20,747 nt of DNA from Pseudomonadota bacterium. Lineage in GTDB: Bacteria > Pseudomonadota > Alphaproteobacteria > Rhodospirillales > Magnetospirillaceae. A program made the translations under genes and the position numbers. Where the stretch lies: the NCBI GenBank assembly GCA_023426365.1, contig JAFAAW010000070.1:1-20747 (forward strand), read 5' to 3'. Of the stretch, positions 1-5,919 are shown piece by piece. The notes beneath the pieces are model-generated. The model was not told the origin of the DNA. It made no database searches and worked only from the letters and a program-made list of their open reading frames with translations. Position 1 is the stretch's first letter. Every line of letters starts with the position of its first letter.

Positions 1-295
1 GCCGCGCCCCCGCCTGCCGGCGCTGGCCGCGCGCCGCGGCCGCAACCCGCTGTTCGCGTGGTTCGCCGCAGCATTGCTGATCGCCATCGGCGCCGCCGCC
101 GCCCTGGGCGCGCTGGCCGACGGCGTCACCTGGCTGGAACACCCGCACGAGGCGCTGTCCGAGGCGTCCTTGTGGATCATCCTGGGCCACATCGCCTTCG
201 TCACCTTCGTCTATGGCGGCAAGCGCGTGCTGTCGCGCGCCATGAACTGGCTGTCCGCCCCCCGCCTCAGCACCATCAAGGACTCCACGCCATGA
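1..295 (+). CDS. Cytochrome b561-type membrane protein, C-terminal part (start lies before the window)
   Basis: The frame is open from base 2 and ends at the TGA at 293-295, giving the last 97 residues. A basic stretch is followed by a hydrophobic segment (FAAALLIAIGAAAALGAL), a short polar loop with WLEHPHE, and a second hydrophobic segment (LWIILGHIAFVTFVYGG) that contains a histidine (GHIAF) able to serve as a heme ligand. This matches the end of a small cytochrome b561/b-type membrane protein. The assignment leans on context: SHP-type and diheme cytochrome c genes follow immediately, and SHP, DHC and a membrane cytochrome b are a known three-gene set. The stop codon overlaps the next ATG (ATGA), so the three genes are probably one transcript. 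The likely role is moving electrons between the quinone pool and the periplasmic cytochromes. The N-terminal half cannot be seen. Confidence 0.7.
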   Translation, partial: PRPRLPALAARRGRNPLFAWFAAALLIAIGAAAALGALADGVTWLEHPHEALSEASLWIILGHIAFVTFVYGGKRVLSRAMNWLSAPRLSTIKDSTP

Positions 296-714
296 TCCGC
301 CCCCTGGTCACCGTCATCGCCCTTGCCGCCGCCCTGCCCGCCGCGGCACAGGCGGCAGAGTCCCGCCGCGACGCCATCCTGGCCGAGTACGCCGCCCAGG
401 CCCGCAAGGCCGACCCGGCCTTCGCCGGCTTCTCCGCCCTGCGCGGCGAGACGCTGTTCCGCACCAGATGGGCGAAAGGCGACGAGCGCACGCCGGCCTG
501 CACCGCCTGCCACACCGACGACCCGCGCGCCATGGGCCGCAACGCCAAGACCGGCCGCCCCATCGACCCGGTGGCGGTGTCGGCCAACCCCAAGCGCTTC
601 ACCGACGCAACCGAGGTGGAAAAGCAGTTCGGGCGCGACTGCAAGAGCGTGCTGGGCCGCGACTGCACGGCGGTGGAAAAGGGCGACTACATCACCTTCA
701 TGGCGGAGCAATGA
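292..714 (+). CDS. shp: SHP-type (DUF1924) monoheme cytochrome c, periplasmic oxygen-binding
   Basis: The 140-residue protein has a signal peptide (hydrophobic run at residues 4-20, cleavage near AQAAES) and one heme-c site, CTACH at 70-74. After the heme site comes VAVSANPKRFTD (94-105); Asn99 fits the family's unusual weak asparagine heme ligand that is displaced when the ferrous form binds O2 or NO. Cys117 and Cys125 (DCKSVLGRDC) are placed to form the disulfide reported for SHP. Length and motif order match the 'sphaeroides heme protein' family. The ATG at 292 overlaps the upstream stop, which supports this start; a longer upstream reading would pass through the cytochrome b gene in another frame. 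It is the middle gene of a cytochrome b-SHP-DHC operon, in which the diheme partner is the expected reductant. Its physiological ligand is unsettled in the family. The Asn ligand and disulfide assignments here are by motif position only. Confidence 0.87.
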   Translation: MIRPLVTVIALAAALPAAAQAAESRRDAILAEYAAQARKADPAFAGFSALRGETLFRTRWAKGDERTPACTACHTDDPRAMGRNAKTGRPIDPVAVSANPKRFTDATEVEKQFGRDCKSVLGRDCTAVEKGDYITFMAEQ

Positions 715-1190
715 TCATGCGCGGAAAAACCATGCTGCTGGCCGCCATCGCCACCCTGGCGGCCTTTCCCGCCCTGGCCGGCGACGACTGGGTGCCGCCG
801 GTCAAGGACCCCTTGGTGCAAAAGGAATGCGGCGCCTGCCACATGGCCTTCCAGCCCGCCTTCCTGCCGACGCGGTCGTGGAACCGCATGATGGACGAAC
901 TGGCCGACCATTTCGGCGAGGACGCCAGCCTGCCGGCCGACAAGGCCAAGCCGATCCGCGAGTACCTGACCGCCAATGCCGGCGACGTGATCGCCCAGGG
1001 ACGCGCGCGCAAGTACATGCGGTGGGTGGCGCCGGGCGGCACGCCGCAGCGCATCACCGAGAACCCCGACTTCGAACGCAAGCACGCCCGCATTTCCGAG
1101 CGCACGTGGAACGACCCCAAGGTGGTCACCAAGTCCAACTGCCCCGCCTGCCACCAGGGCGCCGAACAGGGCTGGTACGACGACGACTGA
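711..1190 (+). CDS. Diheme cytochrome c (DHC type), SHP redox partner
   Basis: The 159-residue protein has a signal peptide (MLLAAIATLAAFPALAG, residues 8-24) and two heme-c sites, CGACH at 40-44 and CPACH at 144-148, one at each end of the mature chain. The central part is charged and carries no further CXXCH. This two-heme architecture next to SHP matches the DHC family, which passes electrons to SHP. Three in-frame ATGs lie at 711, 717 and 732; 711 is preferred because it overlaps the SHP stop (ATGA), but 717 or 732 would also leave a complete signal peptide. The gene ends nine bases before the convergent alpha/beta hydrolase, and no clear terminator hairpin fits in the gap. Confidence 0.88.
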   Translation: MIMRGKTMLLAAIATLAAFPALAGDDWVPPVKDPLVQKECGACHMAFQPAFLPTRSWNRMMDELADHFGEDASLPADKAKPIREYLTANAGDVIAQGRARKYMRWVAPGGTPQRITENPDFERKHARISERTWNDPKVVTKSNCPACHQGAEQGWYDDD

Positions 1191-1199
1191 CCGGGAGGA

Positions 1200-1985
1200 T
1201 CACAGCGCCAGCAGCAGCTCCCGCACCCGGTGGGGGCGTTCGGTCATCACCATGTGGCCGGTTTCCGCCAGCACCTCGGCCCGGCCGCGGGGCAGCAGCG
1301 CGGCCAGGTCGCGGCCCAACCGGGCGGGACACATGCGGTCGCGGCCGCCCGCGATCACCAGGGCGGGACAGGCCACCCGCGCGGCGTCCGCCGCCCCGTC
1401 CTCATAGGCATTGCAGGCCGCCAGATCGGCCGCCAGAACCGGGGCCGGCGTGCGCAGCAGCAACCGGGTGACGATCCCCGGCTGCCACAGGCCGGGCACG
1501 GCCCCGCCGCCCAGATGGGCGCGGGCGGAAAACCCCCATTCCACCATCATGGCGGCGGCGTCCTGGGGCCGGGTGGCGGCGGCATCGCGCAAATCCTGGT
1601 TCACCGGCATGCGCGCCGCCGCCCCCAACAGCGCGATGGCGCGCGCCCGTGCCGGGTGGCGGGCGGCAAAGGCCAGGGCGGCCAGCGCCCCCATGGAATG
1701 CCCGGCCACCGCCGCTCGCGCCGCCCCCACCCCGTCCAGCAAGGCCGCCAGCCAATCGCCCAGCGCGGGAATGGTTGCCAGCGCCGGCCCCGGCGACCGG
1801 CCATGGCCGGGCAAATCCACCGACAGCACCGACAGGCCGCCATGGGCCAGCGCCCGGTCCTGCATGGCCCACACGCTGTGATCCATGCCGGCGCCGTGGA
1901 CCAGCACCATCACCGGGCACGCCGCGTCGAACGGCCGGCCGCCGGTGGCGGCAAAGGCGCGGGTGCCGTTCACATCGATCCACAT
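1200..1985 (-). CDS. Alpha/beta-hydrolase fold protein
   Basis: The 261-residue protein is a compact single-domain alpha/beta hydrolase. The oxyanion-hole HG motif is in LVHGAGMDHSVW (28-39), VDLPGHGRSPG spans 56-66, the nucleophile elbow is GHSMG with Ser97, the acid is probably Asp216 (GGRDRM) and the base His244 (ETGH). No signal peptide is seen, so it is probably cytoplasmic. Residues 130-170 form a small cap. The family spans esterases, lactonases, haloperoxidase-like and ring-cleavage-product hydrolases, and sequence alone does not set the substrate. It lies four bases downstream of the degenerate sulfhydrylase-like gene, and its ribosome site (AGAAGGG) sits inside the end of that gene, so the two are almost certainly co-transcribed. 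The catalytic triad is complete, so this one should be active, unlike its neighbour. Confidence 0.9.
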   Translation of the reverse strand: MWIDVNGTRAFAATGGRPFDAACPVMVLVHGAGMDHSVWAMQDRALAHGGLSVLSVDLPGHGRSPGPALATIPALGDWLAALLDGVGAARAAVAGHSMGALAALAFAARHPARARAIALLGAAARMPVNQDLRDAAATRPQDAAAMMVEWGFSARAHLGGGAVPGLWQPGIVTRLLLRTPAPVLAADLAACNAYEDGAADAARVACPALVIAGGRDRMCPARLGRDLAALLPRGRAEVLAETGHMVMTERPHRVRELLLAL

Positions 1986-1989
1986 GGCC

Positions 1990-3222
1990 TCAGCCCTTCT
2001 GCGACTGCTTGAACGCCTGGGCCAGATCGGCCGCGACGTCGGCCGCGTCCTCCAACCCTACCGACAGGCGCACCACGTCGCCCATGCGGGCGGACCACAG
2101 GGCCTGCGTCTTGCCGTCGCCCGCGGCAGCCGACAGCGACACCAGCCGCAAGGCATCCAGGAAGCGGCGAGCGGCGATTGCACCGCCTCGGATGCCGAAC
2201 GCCACCGCCGCGCCGCCGCCGCGCGGCAGCAGGCGGGCGGCCAAAGCGTGGTCGGGATGGTCGGCGCGGTCGGGATGGGACACCCACGCCACCGCATCGT
2301 GACCGGCCAGGAAACCGGCCACCGCGCGCGCATTGTCCACATGGCGGCCCATGCGCAGCGCCAGGGTTTCCAGCCCCTGCAACAGATGAAAGGCATGGGT
2401 GGGCGACAGGCAGGCGCCGAAATGGCCCAGCCCCTCGAACCGCGCCCGCATCAGAAAGGCCGCCGGGCCGAATTGTTCGTCGAACACCAGCCCCGGCCAT
2501 GCCGCGCATGCCTCGGTCAGGGTGGGGTAGCGGCCGTCGCGGCGCCAGTCGAAGCCGCCGCCATCCACCACGCAACCGCCGACGGCGACGCCGTGCCCGC
2601 CCATCAAGCCGGAAAGCGAATGGACCACCAGATCGGCGCCCAAACTCAGCGGCCGGCACAGATAGGGGGTGGCGGCGCTGTTGTCGATCAGCAGCGGCAC
2701 CCCGGCCCCGTGGGCGATGGCCGCCACCGCCGGGATGTCCAGCACCTCAAGCCCCGGATCGCCGATGGTTTCGCCGATCACCAGCCGGGTGTGCGGGCCG
2801 ATGGCGGCGCGCACCGCCTCAGGGTCGCGCGGATCGGCGAAGGTGGTGGCGACGCCGAAGCGCGGCAGGGTGTGGGCCAGAGGGGACCCGGCCATCCCTT
2901 GCGGCGACACGGTGGCCACCATGTGCCCGCCCTGGCCCATCAGGGTGGTGACGGCCAGCATCAGCGCCGCCTGGCCCGAGGCGGCGCACACCGCGCCGAT
3001 CCCGCCTTCCAGCGCCGCCACCCGTTCCTCCAGCACCGCCACGGTGGGGTTGGAAAGATGCGAAAGCGCATGCGCGGGGCATTGCAGATCGAGCACCCGT
3101 TCGGCCTGTCCGGCATCGCCAAAGGCAAAGGCGACGGTCTGGTGAATGGGCACGGCGCACGACCCCGCCGCCGGATCGCTCTGCCGTCCGGCATGCAGGC
3201 TCAGGGTATGGAAACCGGGCAT
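1990..3222 (-). CDS. O-acetylhomoserine sulfhydrylase-fold protein lacking the PLP lysine (probable pseudoenzyme)
   Basis: The 410-residue protein follows the Cys/Met-metabolism PLP family end to end: a SNPTVAVLEERVAALEGG block at 57-74, ASGQAA at 81-86, LLIDNSAATPYLCRPLSLGA at 177-196 and RLSVG at 385-389. The active site is altered. Where the family has HSLTKYIGGHG, this protein has HSLSGLMGGHG (201-211), so the Schiff-base lysine is Gly205. The Tyr and Arg that hold the PLP phosphate (YSR in relatives) are Leu53 and His55 (LSH), the Asn facing the ring is Asp155 (GDP), and the ring-stacking Tyr of the YGGT loop appears to be Gln108. Asp180, which would contact the pyridine nitrogen, remains. 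A loop before RLSVG is shortened. The ATG at 3222 is chosen for its AAGGA ribosome site six bases upstream and because homology begins there. The frame is intact and full-length, so this is not simple decay. It should not work as a normal PLP enzyme; a regulatory or binding role is inference. Confidence 0.85.
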   Translation of the reverse strand: MPGFHTLSLHAGRQSDPAAGSCAVPIHQTVAFAFGDAGQAERVLDLQCPAHALSHLSNPTVAVLEERVAALEGGIGAVCAASGQAALMLAVTTLMGQGGHMVATVSPQGMAGSPLAHTLPRFGVATTFADPRDPEAVRAAIGPHTRLVIGETIGDPGLEVLDIPAVAAIAHGAGVPLLIDNSAATPYLCRPLSLGADLVVHSLSGLMGGHGVAVGGCVVDGGGFDWRRDGRYPTLTEACAAWPGLVFDEQFGPAAFLMRARFEGLGHFGACLSPTHAFHLLQGLETLALRMGRHVDNARAVAGFLAGHDAVAWVSHPDRADHPDHALAARLLPRGGGAAVAFGIRGGAIAARRFLDALRLVSLSAAAGDGKTQALWSARMGDVVRLSVGLEDAADVAADLAQAFKQSQKG

Positions 3223-3413
3223 GAAGGGTCCTTGCTGCTGACACGGGCCGGGCGGCGCGAACCAGCGGATCGACATCGGCGGCCCCGCCGCCCGATGCCA
3301 CATGGCCCCCGCATGGTTGCGCAACGGCGTAAGCGTAGCGGGTCGGCAGCGTCGTGACAAAGGCCGCGCGCACCCCACCGGTGCACCCGGCGACCAGCGG
3401 CGATCCGATTGGA

Positions 3414-3728
3414 TCAGTGGGCGATGGCGGACAGGGCGGACAGCACCGAATCCAGGCCCGAATGGCGCAGCGGGACATAGGGCTTGTCCAGGCTGCGGCA
3501 CAGGGCCTTGACCTTGAGCAGCGCCGAATGGCTGACGTAATTGACCGGGAACAGCACCACGTCGGCACGCTTGAGCAAGGTGCCCAGGCGGTCGATGCTC
3601 TCTTCCATGCCGCCGTCGTGATAATCGAAGCGGCCGTTGCGTTCCTCGACCAGCCGGCGCACATGGGGCGTGCGGTTCCGCCCGCCCACGTACAGGATGC
3701 GCCGTCCCCGCAAATCCACCTCACTCAT
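3414..3728 (-). CDS. DUF2325 domain protein
   Basis: The 104-residue protein is almost entirely one DUF2325 domain: ILYVGGRNRTPHVRRLVEE near the N-terminus, FDYHDGGMEESIDRL in the middle, ADVVLFPVNYVSHSALLKVK, then PYVPLRHSGLDSVLSAL. These are the hallmarks of the family, which is common in proteobacteria and has no established biochemical role. The ATG at 3728 follows a strong ribosome site (GGAGGGA) and starts right before the domain; a longer reading up to 3779 would add a non-conserved stretch. No signal peptide or membrane segment is seen. An AT-rich island 60-90 bases upstream probably holds its promoter. A perfect inverted repeat (GATCC-GATT-GGATC, 3402-3415) overlaps the stop codon but has no T-run. 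Confidence 0.85.
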   Translation of the reverse strand: MSEVDLRGRRILYVGGRNRTPHVRRLVEERNGRFDYHDGGMEESIDRLGTLLKRADVVLFPVNYVSHSALLKVKALCRSLDKPYVPLRHSGLDSVLSALSAIAH

Positions 3729-3787
3729 GGCCGTCCCTCCGGTCACGGAAACTGGCACGAGCGTAAATGGCGCCGCCATGAACCGTC

Positions 3788-3819
3788 AATCTATAATTTA
3801 GTAGATTTTAGATTATATG
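3788..3819. promoter_or_regulatory. AT-rich motif copy 1, probable promoter/operator of the DUF2325 gene
   Basis: This 32-base island is strikingly AT-rich for the window. It begins AATCTATAATTTAG and ends with ATTATATG. On the minus strand it reads CATATAATCTAAAATC and so offers a perfect TATAAT -10 element pointing at the DUF2325 gene (start 3728); no good -35 lies 17 bases upstream. It overlaps the last codons of the upstream 142-residue gene. A related copy is at 4252-4280. Its identity as promoter or operator is inference from composition, position and the shared ends. Confidence 0.45.
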
Positions 3820-4236
3820 ACGCAACTCGGCGGCCACGGCGCGCGGGCGGCGAGTGTCCTGGCGCAGCACCGCCGCCACCGGCTGCGAGGCCCGCAGCGG
3901 AAGGCGCAGATGCAGCGGCGTCCCGCCCTCCCCCACCTGGAAGCGCATGGAAACGGCCATCCCCGAGCCGTCCATTGCAAACAGGGTGAGATCGCGAATG
4001 TGGGACGGCGGCACGTCGTCGATCCGGGCGGACACCGACATCGAACGCCCGTCTTCGCCCCCCATGCCGGCCACCAGGGTGATGCCGCCCCATTCCGCCT
4101 GGTCCACATCGACGCCCAAGGCGCCGGCGGCCGCGACGAATGCGGGGTCGCGCAGCAGGGGCGGCGGCAGCGGCACCAGGGCCACGCTGGGGCGCATGAC
4201 GAAGTCACGGCGGGTGATGGGGATGATGACCGACAT
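3808..4236 (-). CDS. Unrecognised 142-residue protein
   Basis: I do not recognise a family. The chain has an N-terminal SVIIPITRRDFVMRP, a central acidic part (GVDVDQAEWGGITLVAGMGG), a region with alternating hydrophobic residues suggesting beta strands (LTLFAMDGSGMAVSMRFQVG, about residues 82-101), and a basic tail ending RRPRAVAAELRHII. There is no signal peptide, no membrane segment and no cysteine. An AAGGTG ribosome site five bases before the ATG supports the start. The amino-acid composition is natural, unlike the opposite-strand reading of the same DNA. The gene precedes the DUF2325 gene in the same direction with an 79-base gap, and both have an AT-rich motif upstream, so shared regulation is plausible. 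Confidence 0.65.
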   Translation of the reverse strand: MSVIIPITRRDFVMRPSVALVPLPPPLLRDPAFVAAAGALGVDVDQAEWGGITLVAGMGGEDGRSMSVSARIDDVPPSHIRDLTLFAMDGSGMAVSMRFQVGEGGTPLHLRLPLRASQPVAAVLRQDTRRPRAVAAELRHII

Positions 4237-4251
4237 GGCGGCACCTTATTA

Positions 4252-4280
4252 AATCTATTACCCACTAGGTAAATTATATG
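4252..4280. promoter_or_regulatory. AT-rich motif copy 2, probable promoter/operator of the 142-residue gene
   Basis: This 29-base island shares its ends with copy 1: it begins AATCTATTA and ends ATTATATG, with TAG in the middle. On the minus strand it gives CATATAAT, again a perfect TATAAT, 35-45 bases upstream of the ATG at 4236. Just beyond it the minus strand reads TTGACGGGTTGAAAA, which is only loosely FNR-like. The matching position relative to a gene start supports a promoter or operator role; the bound factor is unknown. Confidence 0.45.
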
Positions 4281-4414
4281 TTTTCAACCCGTCAAGTAGT
4301 TTAGGACGGGAACACCCGCCCCAGGCCCGCGCTAGAGGTTTTCAAAGGATCGTTTTTGCGCCGCCCCACGGGACCGGAAACGCGCGGCTCACTTGGACTC
4401 CAGCATAGTCAATC

Positions 4415-4433
4415 GATTCTTTTCCGTAGAATC
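4415..4433. promoter_or_regulatory. Inverted repeat in the glutamate dehydrogenase leader
   Basis: GATTCT and AGAATC form a perfect 6-base inverted repeat with a 7-base spacer, in a locally AT-richer patch about 145 bases upstream of the dehydrogenase start. The 19-base span is typical of a dimeric regulator site. I cannot name the regulator. Confidence 0.35.
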
Positions 4434-4577
4434 ACGGTGTTTTTGGACAAAAGCATAGCCCTTACAGTGCGCGCTCGTCATTCCGACGACATATTCCGCA
4501 GCCTTTTGGGAGCCGGGCCGGCACTGCCGCCTCGCGTTCATGGCTTCGCAGGGCATCGGTCCGGGGAGATTAAGATT

Positions 4578-5846
4578 ATGAGTGATATGGTGATGCTTAC
4601 CCACGCGCTGAAGCGGCTTGACGACGCCGCCCAGCATACCGAGGTGCACCCCGAGGTTCTCGAGAAACTGCGGCACCCCAAGGAAACCCTGAGCACCCGC
4701 CTGATGATCCGCATGGATGACGGCTCGCGCCGTTCGTTCATCGCCTGGCGCTGCCGTTACGACGACACCCGTGGCCCGACCAAGGGCGGCATCCGCTTCC
4801 ATCCCGCCTCCACCATCGACGAGGTGTCGACGCTGGCGTTCTGGATGACCTTCAAGTGCGCCGTGATGAACCTGCCCTATGGCGGCGGCAAGGGTGCGGT
4901 GCAGGTTGACCCGCGCGCCCTGTCGCGCGCCGAGCTGGAGCGTCTGTCGCGTTCCTACGTCCAGGCCTTCGCCGGCATGATCGGCCCCGACCGCGACATC
5001 CCGGCGCCGGACGTTTACACCAATTCCATGATCATGGGCTGGATGGCCGACGAGTACAGCTCGATGGTGCGTCAGCCCAGCCCCGCCGTGATCACCGGCA
5101 AGCCGATCCCGCTGGGCGGCTCGCTGGGCCGCGAGGACGCCACCGCGCGCGGCGGCTATTACCTGCTCAAGCATCTGGAAGCGGAGCTGGGCCTGGACAA
5201 GTCGGCCAAGCGCGTGATCGTGCAGGGCTATGGCAATGCCGGCGTGCACATCGCCAAGCTGCTGCATGCCGACGGCTACAAGATCGTCGGCATCTCGGAC
5301 TCGCGCGGCGCCATCACCTCGGCCGACGGGCTTGATCCGCTGGCGGTGCTCGAGGTCAAGAACGCCAAGGGTTCCGTGGTGGACTACGCCCAGACCGGCC
5401 GCGCCACCGTCCTCGATCCCGACGCGCTGTTGGGCGTCGAGTGCGAAGTGCTGGTTCCGGCCGCCCTGGAAGACCAGATCCATGAAGGCAATGCCGGCGC
5501 CATCAAGGCCCGCGTGGTGCTGGAACTGGCCAACGGCCCGATCACTTCCCAGGCCGACGCCATCCTGGACGGCAAGGGCGTGATCGTGCTGCCGGATATC
5601 CTGGCGAATGCTGGCGGCGTCACGGTATCCTATTTCGAATGGGTGCAGAACCGGCAGGGCTATTACTGGACCGTCGAGGAGGTGCACAGCCGCCTCAAGA
5701 CGATCATGGAGGCCGAAGGGCGTAACGTATGGGACATTTCCCGGGACAAGAAGGTGTCCATGCGCACGGCGGCTTATGTCCATGCGTTGCAGCGCCTGTC
5801 CGACGCCATCGCGGCGCACGGCACCCAGTCCTATTTCACCGCGTGA
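4578..5846 (+). CDS. gdhA: Glutamate dehydrogenase (Glu/Leu/Phe/Val dehydrogenase family)
   Basis: The 422-residue protein is a complete hexamer-type glutamate dehydrogenase, which interconverts glutamate with 2-oxoglutarate and ammonia using NAD(P). The N-terminal substrate domain has RGPTKGGIRFHP with Lys69, MTFKCAVMNLPYGGGKGAV with Lys93 and catalytic Lys105, and GPDRDIPAPDV with Asp145. The nucleotide domain begins near residue 215 and has the Rossmann loop GYGNAG. The C-terminal part has LELANGPIT and LPDILANAGGVTVSYFEWVQ. All key residues are present, so it should be active; coenzyme preference cannot be set safely by eye. The start is the ATG at 4578 after GGGGAG. Length fits the NAD-linked RocG/archaeal-like branch (about 420). 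A kinase/regulator pair follows by 73 bases, and a non-catalytic relative of this protein is encoded 2.3 kb downstream on the other strand. Confidence 0.95.
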   Translation: MSDMVMLTHALKRLDDAAQHTEVHPEVLEKLRHPKETLSTRLMIRMDDGSRRSFIAWRCRYDDTRGPTKGGIRFHPASTIDEVSTLAFWMTFKCAVMNLPYGGGKGAVQVDPRALSRAELERLSRSYVQAFAGMIGPDRDIPAPDVYTNSMIMGWMADEYSSMVRQPSPAVITGKPIPLGGSLGREDATARGGYYLLKHLEAELGLDKSAKRVIVQGYGNAGVHIAKLLHADGYKIVGISDSRGAITSADGLDPLAVLEVKNAKGSVVDYAQTGRATVLDPDALLGVECEVLVPAALEDQIHEGNAGAIKARVVLELANGPITSQADAILDGKGVIVLPDILANAGGVTVSYFEWVQNRQGYYWTVEEVHSRLKTIMEAEGRNVWDISRDKKVSMRTAAYVHALQRLSDAIAAHGTQSYFTA

Positions 5847-5883
5847 CCGTTGCGGGGCGGTTCCGGCGCCGGCTTGTCCGGCC

Positions 5884-5903
5884 CGGGCCGCCCACCCGGC
5901 CCG
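5884..5903 (+). repeat. GC-rich stem-loop just ahead of the kinase ribosome site
   Basis: CGGGCCG (5884-5890) and CGGCCCG (5897-5903) form a 7-base perfect stem with a 6-base loop, immediately upstream of the AAGGGA ribosome site (5906-5911) of the kinase gene. Two GC palindromes (5863-5872 and 5880-5889) lie just before it. No T-run follows, so it is not a classical terminator; it could damp read-through from the dehydrogenase gene or limit translation of the kinase. Confidence 0.35.
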
Positions 5904-5919
5904 CCAAGGGACGCGAACC

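Larger units (their letters stand above)
4237..4577. promoter_or_regulatory. Divergent intergenic region between the 142-residue gene and glutamate dehydrogenase
   Basis: No convincing gene lies in these 341 bases. They hold the AT-rich motif copy 2 (4252-4280), which belongs to the minus-strand gene, and the leader of glutamate dehydrogenase. Within the leader are an inverted repeat GATTCT-N7-AGAATC (4415-4433), a small hairpin TCGTC-ATTCC-GACGA (4475-4489), and a possible weak promoter (TTTTGG near 4441 and TACAGT near 4464). The frame upstream of the dehydrogenase ATG is open back to 4356, but that stretch shows no homology to the family and the ribosome site GGGGAG lies just before 4578. 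Confidence 0.5.

Noticed and set aside
1885..3357. 490-codon plus-strand frame opposite the sulfhydrylase-like gene
   Set aside because: Shadow frame with no recognisable motif; the minus strand has end-to-end family homology.
3223..3413. Possible SAM- or SAH-type riboswitch ahead of the sulfhydrylase-like gene
   Set aside because: Such leaders are common before methionine genes in alphaproteobacteria, so I looked on the minus strand, but I could not match the conserved cores I know; only small palindromes (GGTGCACC near 3380 and GTTGCGCAAC near 3316) are visible.
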